Assembly (NCBI GenBank): GCA_963556495.2
Contig: OY747713.1
Coordinates: 37,771,461 to 37,835,460 of the forward strand
Source of the DNA: Valencia hispanica
Lineage: Eukaryota; Chordata; Actinopteri; Cyprinodontiformes; Valenciidae
Direction of reading: 5' to 3'
DNA length: 64,000 nt
In this document: piece after piece, positions 23,241-35,764 of the stretch
Layout of the letters: the number at the start of each line of letters is the position of its first letter
Numbering within the stretch: the first letter of the stretch is position 1
Translations under genes and position numbers: made by a program
Notes under the pieces: generated by a model
What the model saw: the letters and a program-made list of their open reading frames with translations, nothing else
What the model was told of the DNA's origin: nothing
The model's database searches: none

Positions 23241-24729
23241 GACTTCATTTGCATAGAAACACATTAAATGATCTCGCAGATGTTTGCAAATAAATGATAG
23301 ATGTTTTTTTTAGCACTCTTGAGTTAAAATGCTGGACTAAATTAGGTGTATAGAGCCACTGCTGGAGTGTGATGATGTAGTCAGGACGTTTGTTATGCTG
23401 ATATTTGGCAGATACTGCACTGCAAATCTCATTTTGCGAATAATAGTTAATTATTCTTGCATTAGTTTCCTTTAACTCGGATAGTAATGTGTCGGTTACA
23501 GCGTAGCCAGCTCAATGTCTGAAATGTTTTTTGTGTCCATATTTCTATGTATGTCTTATTATTTTAATTATGCTATTTGGGGTTTTTGTATTTTGGACAT
23601 ACACCATAATTAAAATGATCTAGTTTTCATATGTAATTTGAATTCTGGCTTAGACTGCTTGCCACAGAGTTTACTCATCGGCACATCAAAAGATTCTGAA
23701 ATATGAGTGTTGAAAATAAGACACGCAATACAAACTGCGTATAGACCCCACTGCTGCAAACGTTGCAGCTAAACAACAGCAACAAAATAATTTTATATCA
23801 TTCTATATTATGCAGATACTTTGTTCGCACTGAATAAGTTTTACACACATCTGCTTGTCTGTGTAACATACGCTGGCTTCTCTAGGCAAGCAGTATTATG
23901 GTTTACTAAGTATCTGCTGAACAGAACACAATGTATTCATGTAGCAGACTCTAGTTCAAGTTTAATGCGACTCCAAAAAGGTGAGGTTCCATATTAGGTC
24001 CATTTTCATTCTCTATTTATATCGATAAACAAATATTTTCAATATCTCTTACCCTCTTTATGCTGATGATTGTGTGATTTATTGCTTTGCCAATTCAATT
24101 GATTGTGCAAACAAATATCAAATTATAAATATATAAATATAAAATACTAAATTAGATCAATCACTGCGTGTCCAATCCATAAAATAGAATAAATTCTCCC
24201 AAGGTTAATGATTTCTAATTCAGCAAATGGTTTAATGAAACATTACTTGCTCCAAAGAATGTTTTTGTCTTCAAGTCTGCTTTGCATTGTGAATTGGTTG
24301 TTTGGACACATACCAAAATGTGCTAATTAGTCTTAAACTAATCACAATTAGTTTAAATCAATTTAGCTTCACTCTCAAAACTCTTCATACAAGCCTTGGT
24401 CTTTAAGCAAACACATTCATACTGAATTGTGACATCACGATCAATTCATTGGTTATTGTTTCTACTTCTTTGAATATTTGTCTGTTTTACTGTTTTACTT
24501 TTGATAGTTAGTTTTATTATTCATTCTTCTTCTACTTAGTAGTTTAGTTGTGTGTTACTAGCTTAGTGAGTTTGTTGATTAAAGTGTTTTGACCGATTTT
24601 TTTTTGTAATAAACTCTTGTATTTTGGAAAGTCATTGTTTGCCATTATTCCAAATACATATGGAGCAACTTGCTGTGCAAAGAACGCCAATACCTTATTC
24701 CTTCATCTATTGTTTAATTATTTCAGGCT
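23241..24729. other. AT-rich interval with one reverse-transcriptase relic
   Basis: Mostly AT-rich unique-looking sequence. Apart from the RT fragment listed separately at 23965-24110, no gene or repeat was recognised. Confidence 0.35.
23965..24110 (+). pseudogene. Non-LTR reverse transcriptase fragment
   Basis: The plus strand contains a degraded RT core. A GDVPQG-like block with a stop (near 23973-23995) is followed by text resembling LFSLYIN (24010-24035) and LYADDCVIYC (about 24056-24088), where the Asp-Asp of the RT active site is kept. It is ~50 codons long with a stop, so it is a dead LINE remnant unrelated to the L2 copy. Confidence 0.5.
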
Positions 24730-24731
24730 TA

Positions 24732-26289
24732 CAGTGAGGAACAAAAGTATTTGAACACCCAGCAATTTTGCAGGTTCTCCCACTTAGAAATTATGGAGGG
24801 GTCTGAAATTCACATTGTAGGTGCATTTCCACTGTGAGAGACGGCATTTTAAAAAACTCAGGAAATCACATTGTCTGATTTTTAAAGAATTTATTTGTAT
24901 TTTATTGCTGTATATAAGTATTTGAACACCTGAGAAAATCAGTGTTAATATTTGTTACAGAAGCCTTTGTTTGCAGTTACACAGGTCAAACGTGTCCTGT
25001 GGTTCTTGACCAGGATTGCACACACTGACACAAGGATTTTGGCCCACTCCTCCACACAGATCTGCTGTAGATCCGTCAGGTTTCAGGGCTGTCGCTGAGC
25101 AACATGGAGCTTCAGCTCTAGATTTTCTATTGGATTTAGGTCTCGAGACTGGTTAGGCCACTCCAGAACCTTGATATGCTTTTTACTGAGCCACTCCTTG
25201 GTTATCCTGGCTGTGTGCTTCAGGTCATTGTCATGTTGGAAGACCCAGCCACGACCAATCTTCAATGCTCTGACTGAGGGAAGGAGGTCGTTGCTGAAAA
25301 TCTCACAAAACATGGCCCCATTCATCCTTTTCTTAATACAGAGCAGTCGTCCTGTCCCCTTCGCAGAAAAGCACCCCCAAAGCATGATGTTTCCACCCCC
25401 ATTCTTCACAGTAGGGATGGTGTTCTTGGGATGCAGCTCATCCTTCTTTTTCCTTCAAACACAGCGAGTGAAGTTTAAACCAAAAAGTTCTATTTTGGTC
25501 TCATCTGACCACATTACTTTCTCCCATGCCTCCTCTGGATCATCCAGATAGTCATTAGCAAACTTCGGATGTGATGACTTGAGCAGGGTAACCTTCCAGG
25601 CATGTTTTTAAACCATGTAGTGTTCTACCAACAGTAACCCTTGAAACTGTGGTCCCAGCTCTCTCCCTGTCGTTGACCAGCTCCTCTCGTGTATTTCTGG
25701 GCTGATTCCTCACATTTTCTATCATCAGTGATACCCCACGAGGTGAGATCTTGCATGGAGCCCCAGTCCGAGGGAGACTGACAGTCATCTTTAGCCACTT
25801 CCATTTTCTAACAGTTGCTCCAACAGTTGATGTATTTTCACCAAGCTGCTTGGCAATTGCCCCGTAAACCTTTCCAGCCTTGTGGGGGTCTACAATTTTG
25901 TCTCTGTCTTTTGACAGCTCTTTGGTCTTGCCCATGGTAGTAGTTGGAGTCTCCCTGACTGTGGGGTGGACAGGTGTCTTTAACGAGCTCAGACAGGTGC
26001 TATTAATTTAGATTAATAAGAGGAGTAGAGGCGACCTTTTAAAGGCAGAGTAACAAATCTTTGAGAGCCAGAATTCTTGCTGTTTGCCAGGTGTTCAAAC
26101 ACTTATGTGCAGCAATAAAATACAAATAAATTCTTTAAAAATCAGACAACGTGACTTCCTGATTTTTAAAAGAATACCGTCTCTCACAGTGGAAATGCAC
26201 CTACAATGTGAATTTCAGAGCCCTCCATAATTTCTGACCGGGAGAACTTGCAAAATTGCAGGGCGTTCAAATACTTATGTTCCTCTCTG
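24732..26289 (-). mobile_element. Tc1-like transposon with ~205-bp IR/DR terminal repeats
   Basis: The element is flanked by TA on both sides (24730-24731; 26290-26291). The left ~205 bases (to about 24935) pair with the reverse complement of the right ~205 (from about 26085) with few differences. Each repeat contains an outer and an inner copy of AGTATTTGAACACC, for example near 24747 and 24918. That is the inverted-repeat/direct-repeat layout known from fish Tc1-like elements. The transposase gene between them is on the minus strand and broken. Confidence 0.9.
24945..25935 (-). pseudogene. Tc1-like transposase, broken but with DDE residues retained
   Basis: Minus-strand reading starts at 25935 with [20 protein letters not shown] and a helix-turn-helix region, and runs to a frameshift stop near 25555. 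The block with the first Asp ([11 protein letters not shown], around 25475-25510) is out of frame and followed by a stop. The next open part (25409-25083) holds [11 protein letters not shown] and NPIENL; the distance from Asp to Glu is 34 residues, as in DD34E transposases. A further frameshift ends it at QRQP, although GFCNKY and the natural stop are still readable at about 24945-24962. All three catalytic positions survive but the gene is not translatable. Confidence 0.85.
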
Positions 26290-26454
26290 TATTAGGCTGG
26301 TAATCATAAATACTAACTGAGACTAAACTAATTGGCTATTATTATTTTTTGCTGGATTCCAGGATGGTTCCCCAAACTTGGTAATTTTGACATACAATTA
26401 TTAATCTTATTAATAATTGTCCTAAGCAATTATTCATAGCCAAAACCTACCTAT

Positions 26455-27433
26455 CTCTGTCACAACACCTTCAAGAAGTCAGACTCCAACTTCCAACATG
26501 GCCAAGACCAGAGAGATGTCTAGGGATGTCAGGGACAAAATTGTACACCAGCACAAGATTGGGATGAGCCAGTAACTATACTATGAACAGTAACTATACT
26601 CGGGGGGGGGGTTGTGGTCAATGACCTGAAGAGAGGATTGGGAGAGTGTTATGTTGTCAGATGAGACCAAAATAGAGCTCTTTGGTACACAACTATTTTA
26701 TACACAACTCACTGTTTTTTGAGGGGGAAGAATGCTGAGTTGCATCCCAAGAACACCATGCCCACTTTGAAGCATGGGATTGGAAACATTATGGTTTTGG
26801 GCAGCTTTTCTGCAAAGGGGACAGGACGACTGATCCGTATTAAGGAAAAGATGAATGGGGCCATGTATCGTGAGATTTTGTGCAAAAACCTGCTACCATC
26901 TGTGAGAGCATTGAAGAGGAAACGTGGCTGGATCTTCCAACACATCGCCCAGGCAATGAAGGAGTAGCTACTAAAAAGCATTTCAAGTTTCTGGACTAGC
27001 ATAGCCAGTCTCCAGACCTCAATCCCACAGAGAATCTGTGGAGGGAGTGGAAAGTCTGTGTTGCCCAGCAACGGTCCCAAAACATCCCAGCTCTAGAGAA
27101 GATCTTCATTGAAGAATGGACCAAAATACCAGCTACAGTATGTGCAAACCTTGTGAAGACCTACAGGAAACGTTTGACCTCTATCATTGCCAACCAAGGT
27201 TACTTTACAAAGGACTAAAGTTAACTTTTGTTATTGGCCAAATACTTAATTTCTGCACTATTATATAAATAATTTCTTTAAAAATCATACAATGTGATTT
27301 CCTGGATTTTTTTTAATATTCTGTCTCTCACAGTTGACTTGTACCTATGATAAAAATTACAAACCTCTCTCATATTTTTATATGGGGACAACTTGCACAA
27401 TCGGTGGCTGCTAAATACTTTTTTGCCCAACTG
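26455..27433 (+). mobile_element. Tc1-like transposon, left terminus missing
   Basis: The right terminal repeat ends at 27433 just before TA, with TTTTTTGCCCAACTGTA-type text at 27418-27435. No matching left repeat occurs upstream of 26455. Related in sequence to the neighbouring element at 24732-26289 but in the opposite orientation, ~165 bases away. Confidence 0.75.
26498..27218 (+). pseudogene. Tc1-like transposase, internally deleted; second catalytic Asp lost
   Basis: It begins MAKTREMSRDVRDKIVHQHK and then stops. Most of the DNA-binding domain is missing between about 26575 and 26620, where a duplicated AACAGTAACTATACT-like sequence and a G run lie. The first Asp block survives ([10 protein letters not shown], around 26656-26685). 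The 26719-26967 frame carries the central domain ([20 protein letters not shown]), but at GWIFQH a ~16-base deletion removes the HDND segment with the second Asp (near 26940). The Glu block ([11 protein letters not shown], around 27007-27040) remains, and the gene ends at 27218. Non-functional. Confidence 0.82.
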
Positions 27434-28690
27434 TACATGGGTTATTATTTCTAATCACGGTGTGCATTTACTTTTTATGGTCATGCATCTAAGTATTTGT
27501 CTACTGTTGAGGGAATATTTGGGCTATGTTAACAGATATAATTTTATATAGACTGTTTTGGTGTAAACTTTTAATTATTTTAAGTGTGTCAACTGAATCA
27601 TTTTATACGTATTCTGTCAAATATCTTGTACTCTCCTTGGATGTCTTCATTAGGGGGTTTTAATGCTATGACTTGTGAATAATATTATGCTGAAGCCGTT
27701 CTTGGCCAGGTCAGCCTTGAAAAAGAGGTCCTGACCTCAATGGTTTTTATCTGCTTAAAGAAAAGGGGAATAAGAAAAAAAAAGAAATGGGTCCAACATG
27801 ATGGGGAACTTGAACCTATTATTTGGTGGCACTTATGGACTGTGTATAGTTCATTGATATTTCAACCCGAGATGATTTGGCCATCATTAAGTACATAAAA
27901 TAATAGTTCTATAATGTTAAATAATAATAATAATGAAAATTGCAACACAGATGATCACCAATCTCGGCTTGTTAAATGCTTAAAGTGGCTGAAACAGCAT
28001 AAAGAGTTTGGCCTAATAACTGATTAATTTGGCACTCACTGACTGTGTAAAGAGAGTAAACTTTCAGCCTAAGATGGTCAGGAGATCATTAACTGTTCAG
28101 AAAGCCAAACACCCAAACATCCAAAAAATAGCAATTCTATGGAACAAAGTTACTTGCAGTAGCACACTGTACGTTTACACACCATTCATCCAGATACACA
28201 AAATGAAGCGAAGACGCATGAAACGTGACACACGTAAAGTATAGTTTCTGATACACTAACATACGTGAAAAATCCACTGCTTACCAGTGGATTAACGCTT
28301 GTCCAGGCTGCATCAAACTAATTTGCAGCATTAAAACCAAGACCATACTGTCAGGCTTTCAGAGAGTTTAGGCAGAGGGGAGCAGAGGAAGCTTGTAATC
28401 GGGTAGTGTGTTATATGTAATTAAATCGTATGCAGTCATTCACTTTTCTATTTTAATCAGGAAGAGAATGACCATATTCAAAATGTTTTTAAATAAATAT
28501 AAAATCATAATTATTAAAGAGGGAAATATTTTTAAGGAAAATAATTTGCGTTAAGATAATAGGTTATTTTTTAAAGACAAGAAAATCACTAACCACCCCA
28601 TGGCAATTCTAAATTCATTTAGAGTTTAATACAAAAACTCTTTATGTATTAATTTATTATAAAAAGGTACATATTCTAGCCTGGCAAGGC
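27434..28690. other. AT-rich interval, nothing recognised
   Basis: 1.25 kb with no gene or repeat that I can name; short A/T runs only. Confidence 0.35.
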
Positions 28691-28692
28691 AT

Positions 28693-28694
<2 letters not shown>

Positions 28695-28730
<36 letters not shown>
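28695..28730. repeat. (TA)18 microsatellite
   Basis: 36 bases of perfect TA followed by CATA repeats to about 28750. Confidence 0.95.
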
Positions 28731-28734
<4 letters not shown>

Positions 28735-28750
28735 CATAAATACATACATA

Positions 28751-29170
28751 GACAAACTCAATCCTAAGGCCGGAATCTACGGCTGTCTTTCAAACTGTCC
28801 CTACACCCAATTGGACAGCACTAGGACCAACCAGAGCAACGACCAATGTAACATATTCATAGCAACGGAAATCAGTCAACAGGTAGTCTGCCATACATCG
28901 TTGAAGAAGAAGAACGGGATTGTTATGGCGTCCAACAACTTCTGTCATTTTCGTCAGAAAAATATGAGAATATCTGGTGTACTGACAACAGACTCTTCCT
29001 GAGCCACCGCCTTCTTTGTTGTTTTGCTCCGTCACAGGTCTGCCGTAATGGTGCTAAACCCGCCCAACGTCTCTCTACAGACATGGAGCACCGTGACCTA
29101 CACTTATCCGGGCAAATGGTAGAACTGCTGAGGTTACAATGGAGTGTGGCTAGAACAACCAGCAAATTCT
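28751..29170. mobile_element. Possible non-autonomous DNA element
   Basis: About 400 bp of mixed GC content (CCAATTGGACAGCACTAGG near 28807) that stands out from AT-rich flanks and resembles fish MITE interiors. Terminal repeats were not established. Confidence 0.3.
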
Positions 29171-29749
29171 TTGGTACTGCTATGATTTGTCTAGATTTCT
29201 ATACTATCAATTTACCAATTTACATGAAATGTGCAGTTTTTATTCTGTTTCAACTTCTTCAAGAATTATTTTTTCAGGAAAGAAAATTAAAGCCACAAGA
29301 AGTTAAAAACTATTGCTTAATTGTAATATTCTCGGAGTTTATAAAGTATGCTGACCACATATTCAGCATCTTTTCAGGCTCTGGCAAGATGAACAGGATT
29401 CTTCTTCAATCAGTAAGCTATAACTGGGGGAGTTTTACTGTATATGATCTGTTATTAAGTGTCCATCTTTAAGGCCGGAGACATGGCTGCAGAAAGAGAT
29501 TTTATCTGGACTGTCAGGATTCAGTATATCTAGACAGACAGGAGACGTTTAGTGTTTCAAAGTGCTGACCATGCAGACCCTTCGGAAGATGTCAGCACAT
29601 ATCAAAAGCTGACTGCCTAAAAGTCAAACTAACGCGAGAAAGTGTGACAACACCCATTTACATCACTGAGGAGATGAAGCAGAAAAAGTAGTCAAAACCA
29701 ACATGACCAACACTAAAAACATGTGGAAGCCCAATATGGCGGCCACTAC
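29171..29749. other. No feature recognised
   Basis: AT-rich; an open frame at 29083-29472 overlaps it but shows no domain. Confidence 0.3.
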
Positions 29750-30545
29750 TGTGTTTCATGGTGCAGATGATGTGTTTAGGATGATGTTGCAGAAGTAGTT
29801 TTCTGGCAAAGAACGTGTTTTGCATGTAGCCCTAAAAAATCTATTCTTGTGTCAACCAAACAGAGCTTCCTCCTGCTGTGTTCCCTACAAGCCTTGTGGC
29901 AGAACTTCCTTTGCTTTGTTTTTTTTTGCAGTGGGTTTCTCCTTGCAATTCTTCCATAGAGGCCAGATTTGTTGAGTGAATGAGTAATAGTTGCCTTGTC
30001 AACAAATTCTCCCACCCGAACAGTGGATATCTGCAGCTCCTCCAGATTTACCATGCACCTCTAGGCTGCTTTGTTGATTAATGTTCTCATTGTCTGGCCT
30101 GTTTGTGTTGATATACTGTCTTGACTTGATACGTTAGCAGTTTTTTTCATGCTCACAACTACCAGATGATGTATTTAACAGTTCTTCAAGAGTTTCTCAA
30201 GGCTTAAGATTATTGTTTTCTAACCAAACTTTGTTTTAATCCTTACCACAAGCGTATCCCTGGCCTGTTGGTCTTCATGATGCAGGCTGTTCACTTATCT
30301 TCCCAATGAACTTGTCAGGCTTTCACAGAACAGGTGGATTTGTGATGCGATGAAGTTACACTCAGGTGCACTTTATATAAATGAGGTCCCCTCTGAATTA
30401 GTTGGAACTGGTTGCAATGGATTTCATTTAGGGGTGTAAGAGAAAGGGGGCTGAATACAAATGCAAACCATTTAGATTTTTGTTTATAAAATATTTGATT
30501 ACCATGCATTGTTTTCCATCCACTTAAAAAAACAATACACCACTT
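29750..30545 (-). mobile_element. Tc1-like transposon relic, minus strand
   Basis: Minus-strand transposase fragments. The frame 30054-29776 reads LEELQISTVRVGEFVDKATI, then SLNKSGLYGRIARRNP, the conserved linker between the DNA-binding and catalytic domains. Further upstream text lies at 30240-30470 (CTTCATGATGCAGGCTGTTC near 30273). No catalytic block is visible; both ends are eroded. Confidence 0.65.
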
Positions 30546-31735
30546 CATTTTACTTTATTTTAATTTATTTGAGCAGGGAGAAGACATAAAACAATGTTAC
30601 ATTTAGTAGAAGCCCTTGTTCTGTCTGTTGACCCTCTAGCCAACGACTAATTTCCAGACTCTTCCAGACTCTTCCAGTCCCTGTTTAGGCTTTTAAAAGT
30701 CCACCTTTAAAAAACAATAATACAAAGAAACATCTAAAACTAAGAGTAGGATCTGACTTCAGTGTCAAGTTTCAGTGTCCACATGTTTATCTCTGAGCAA
30801 TTTTTCACAAGAAATGTAAAAGTTTCTAGGCTAGTCAACTGTTACTGGTTGCATATTGTTCAAAAATTTGGAGTCCTTAAATGAGAAAGATGATCATCCA
30901 ATTGATGTTTTGGACCTTGTGTTGGTCTCTCCCAAAGAATCCCAGTAAAATAGATAAACGTTTGTCATAACTTGACAAAACCTAAAGCTGTCTGGTCGGT
31001 GTAAAAACTTTTGTAAGGCTTTTTGTATAGCAAGTTTGAAGATTATTTAAATAAAATATTTACATTTTCCTCTTAGCAAAACAAAACATAGAAATAGACA
31101 GGGGCTATAAAACATGAAAAACTCTATATATTCAATTAATATCAATAATTTATACAACTTGAAAAATCACAGAGAAAATAGTTTAAAAAATAAATGGAAA
31201 AAAGTACACAAAGACCAATAAGAGGATATTATTGTTATACTGCAGCTATTAGTATACAGTAGCATATTGCAATAAAATCCTATTTTTTCAGATTTGGTCA
31301 TTTATGTATTGTTAACTAGGTCTTTTTAATTCCCCTTTTTCTCCATATTAACCTGTTCTATCATAAGAATTGTATTTATTTTTCTATCTTGGTGTACCCA
31401 GGTCCTTTGTTAATGCATGTTTCTTTAATAAATGTTGTGCTTCATAAATGGTCACATGCCACCTGGACTGAAAAGAAAAATCTGAAAACAAAGTTCCTAA
31501 TCTATTAAACAAAGGCCCTCAGCTGCAAACATAGGAATTCACTCTGTAAATGTTTAGTAATAGCTATTTATCAAAAGTATGTACAAACATGCAGCTAATG
31601 CAAATATCTGTCTACATAAAACCAGTTAAATAGCAATATTCATGACAAGCTAAAATGGAGTGGAATAAATCATGATAAAATAGGTCAGCTAGTTTAGCCT
31701 GATTTGTTTTCATTCAAAATAACCCCCCCCCCCCC

Positions 31736-31770
<35 letters not shown>

Positions 31771-33825
31771 CACACAACCCTAGCAGCCGCCTCCAAACTG
31801 TTGGATCGTTGTCATAAAATCCAAAGGTTCAACAACATTTCCTAACTAACTAAAGTTGTGGGTCTGATTAACAGATCCTCAATGATTTTATTCAGCATGT
31901 TTGAGAAAAAAAAATCTGCCTTCCTTAAACACACTGGGACACCAGGCAGGCACAGATTCACACACTCTGCAGGCAGTTATGGCAAAGCTTTATGTTGGAG
32001 GGAGATGAAAGCAGTTCCACTCTGAATGAAGTGCTGAGAGGAAATTTAACCATGAAGAGAGGGAAACTTATGGCCTAAAATCAGAGCTTATCAGAGATCT
32101 CCAGTACTTATCAAGTTACACAGAGTGATTTACTGGAAAATGCAACGGCAGTTCTTTTCCATAAGGGCTAAAGGTCATACCGTATCTCCATTCAGTTTGA
32201 TATTGTATTGTGATGTAAATCTACTCCCAGATTTAAAACTGTAACATTTACATTTTTGTTGTTGTGTTAAATTTACAGGCATGGATAAAGTTATGGTAAA
32301 GCTTGGGAACAAATATTTCATTGCAGTTGCATAATTTCACACATAAATAATTAGTTTCTCTTTAAAAAAACAAGAAGAACTTTTATTTTGTGAGGCTTTA
32401 TCCAGTATGGAAAAATCTAAGAATCCAGTTTAAAATGATTATTTTAATAAAACCACAGATCCCACAGTTCTTTCTGCTGCTATCAACCATTTATTTGTTG
32501 CAATTAATGGTTTAATTTTTGAGTTAATTGAAGTGCATGCAAAAAAATAATTGCGTCTAAAGGAACATTCAATTGGTAGACCTGTTAGGTTCCTTAGTTG
32601 TTTGTTTTGAGTTTGTCATTTTGACACATGACTTTGTTTCCCTTGGGTATAAAAATGTTGTGACACAGAGGTCCATTTTTCGCACATCCCATCGCACCAT
32701 TGCATATCTGCTGAGTGTTTCTAAACCATATGAATTTATGCAGCTTTAAGTTAATACCTTTCAACCTTTCAACACATCTGATACTGCAGCGTATGTAATG
32801 TAATCTCCAGTGAAGCAAGACGACCACAGATTTTTTGGATAGGTTTAAAAATTCCACAAAATCCAATGCACAATGGACAAATGTTCCACTGCCATCAATG
32901 TTATGGAAGTGCAACACAAGTATTGTAGCATAATGTTATTCATTATCATGGTAAGCAATGCATATGCTCTGTCTGCACTGATGAAGATCAGTTGTTGGTT
33001 GGAGAAATGTGTAATCTTTAACTTCCTATTTCCATTGAGTATAAATATGACAATAGACTAATTTATTTATGCCCTGGTCTAAAGGTTGGCTCAGGAACCA
33101 TTATTATATTGCAACGACAAACAGTGAGGATTGTAGAGCTGCTGTCACACTGTTTTTATGTATCTCCGAGGATTGAGAAACATGGGTTATGAAAGTGAGG
33201 AAATTGAGATTCGGTGTAACATCATATCCTGTCATGTCTTTGAGGTACTGAATAGTTAGTGTTTGCCAGGGCAGCACATTGTATCGCAAATATGTTGGCT
33301 TCACAATATCAGAGTGTAATAATTGTTGCTCAATATATTCAAATTGTTATGAACTTGCATTTTACATTCTATTGTAATATTTAGCCAGTTGGACAGTGTT
33401 TCGCTGCAGCAGATATCGGACACATTATCGCCATTTCAAGAATTTCTAACATTGTGCAAGCCTAATGTATGCTAAGATCAGTGTGGTAGATTTCAGTGTT
33501 TTGGTGTGGCATGACCAGGTATGTTTCTTTTCTGTGATGTCAGCATCTGATTAAAGTTTTATTTCTCAAAATACAGAATCAACAGAACATCTGGGAATGA
33601 AATTTCAATGCTCCATGAGCACCATCGAGTCAACATATAAATAGTCAAATTTATTAGAAAGTAGATCAGTGGCCATCAGTTCAAGACCTCATCATGCACA
33701 GGTGGGTGAATGCTTTCCATAGTGTTGCATGAATCTAAGTAATGTTATCAATAATGCAATATTTCAGTCAAATCTACATTCATTTGCAGTGATGGAAATG
33801 AATCAGTTTTAGAATATGCTATGAC
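30546..33825. other. Long AT-rich interval without recognised features
   Basis: 3.3 kb with no gene and no repeat that I can classify, apart from a C11 run followed by CA repeats at 31724-31776. The first ~250 bases (TTATTTGAGCAGGGAGAAGA near 30562) vaguely resemble a LINE 3' region, but I cannot support it. Confidence 0.35.
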
Positions 33826-33925
33826 CTGTCAAGGCTGTACCCTGCCTCTCGCCCAATGACTGCTGAGGGTTGAAACCAGCCCCCTCACCAAACCCTGCAA
33901 GGATAATGGATGGATGGATGGATGG
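33826..33925 (-). mobile_element. Fragment of a widespread fish repeat ending in (GGAT)n
   Basis: GACCTGTCAAGGCTGTACCC followed by a (GGAT)n tail. On the minus strand it matches the start of the repeat at 38577-38860: a CCAT-rich head, then a GCAGGGTTG block and a GACAGGTC block. Opposite orientation, 100 bp only. Confidence 0.6.
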
Positions 33926-34137
33926 AATATGCTACTGCAGTAAAACCGTAATTTATTTTAAAGCTTTTATCTCAGTATTTTAGCCAGCTGTCAAAAAATT
34001 TCTCCATGCCTGTAATTTTAGCATTTACTGGCCCAAAATGTAACAGACTTAATCAAGGGTGTTTTCTTGGGCAGTTTCAGTCCAAACTTTAATGTACCTG
34101 TAAGCAAAGCCTCTCTCTCTCTCTCACACTCTCACAC

Positions 34138-34147
34138 TCTCACACAC

Positions 34148-34229
<82 letters not shown>

Positions 34230-34236
34230 ACACCCA
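34138..34236. repeat. Compound (CA)n microsatellite
   Basis: CA repeats with CCCCCACC interruptions, preceded by CT and CACTCT repeats from about 34112. Confidence 0.92.
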
Positions 34237-34299
34237 AACACACCCACCCTATGTAGCACACCCTTTAATCTTTAATGACATAGTGTTGATGGAGTAATC

Positions 34300-34640
34300 T
34301 TGACCTCCACGTTGCATGCTGGCACATACACAAACACAACATTCTTGTTTTGCTAGTAGTGGTGAGGACGTTTATTGACTTCCATTCATTTTAGTGACTG
34401 AATTATGGCTAACCCAGACTCTTTTCCTAACCCTAACCATTACCGATCTACTCCTAACCCTAGTCTTAACTAAACCTTAGTTCACACCGTACCTCACAAA
34501 CTAACCAGTAGGCTTCAGTTACACTGTCAGAAAGTACGGACCAAGCAAAATGTTCTCACTTTGTAATAAATGGTCCTCACTTTACAGGTGAAAATCTTGA
34601 AAGGGTAAAAAACAGTGTTCAGTTTGAATTCTAGACAGGA
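34300..34640. repeat. Interspersed repeat with CCCTAA-like motifs, flanked by CA tracts
   Basis: Contains GACTTCCATTCATTTTAG near 34378, then three CTAACCCTA-type motifs at about 34426-34465 and TGGTCCTCACTTTACAGGTG near 34571. It is bounded on both sides by long CA microsatellites. This arrangement matches a common fish repeat found next to CA tracts. The CCCTAA motifs are only a few units long and do not indicate a telomere. Confidence 0.5.
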
Positions 34641-34763
<123 letters not shown>

Positions 34764-34839
34764 TAAGCACAAACACACACACCAACCAACCGTCTAAATC
34801 AGCTCCTTTCTACAACATGTCGGTTGTGTCTCTTAGTCT

Positions 34840-35724
34840 CTCAGCGTTCCTACAGATTGGTGACTTCCCTGGTTCCACTTGCTGACAATAGGCAGGTCCT
34901 ACCCAGAGCTAAGCAAAGCTGGCCGACCATTGTCCCGGCTGAAAGCCCAGTTATTCATTGCTAGCAAGTTAAAGAGCTGACCCTGGTGTAACACCGACGG
35001 AGCGGGCCGACAACACTGGGACCCTTTGTCTCTGCCCTGCCTCGCCTCTGATCAGCCTGTAATGAAGTGAGAGCTCTGTTGAAAATTTACAGCCTCTCGC
35101 CCCTCTTCTCCCTTTCATCCTTCTCTCGGCCTTGTCTTCAATTTTAGTATTTTTCTTTTTTTCACATAACGGACATCGTTGTAAAGTGTCCTCCTCCCTC
35201 CTTTCGCCACCTTTACAATGAGAAAGCTGACGGTACGAGATGGGTCATTGCTTTCCTCTCAATGGATCCCTGCTGTTTTCCCCTCAACTCCCAAATACCC
35301 CCTTCCCCCCCCCCCCCCCCCCTACATTCGAAGTTATGCTTTTCTCCTGTTTGGGTGCCGGGCTTTCGGCGCTCCTTGGAGGTCCAAATAGAGACAAAAA
35401 AAAGACACTCACATGGAGAGCAAGTCAGGCATCCTGAATGAATCACCTCCTGCTGCTGCCATGATGGCGAGTTAAACGCTCTAAATGCTGCACAACATTG
35501 AATCATTAGCTCACTTTTATTTCAAACAGTTCTCTATTTAAAGCGTGCTGAGGTTTGATGCAAAAATGTTCCAAGATCTCAGCAATACTGAAATACTGTT
35601 TTGGCTTCGCCAAATTTTGTTATCATTATTATTGTTTTTGCTTTTCAATCTGAACTAGGTGGTGGATTTCTATGAAGCACAGATGGACTCGGTGTAATAA
35701 ATCCTTTCCTTGAAATGCCTGTGC

Positions 35725-35764
<40 letters not shown>

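Noticed and set aside
29083..29472. 129-codon plus-strand frame (Phe/Leu-rich).
   Set aside because: No domain, AT-rich context and no splice signals that make sense; likely chance.
34426..34465. Interstitial telomere sequence (CCCTAA motifs).
   Set aside because: Only three imperfect motifs within a known type of interspersed repeat; too short for a telomeric array.
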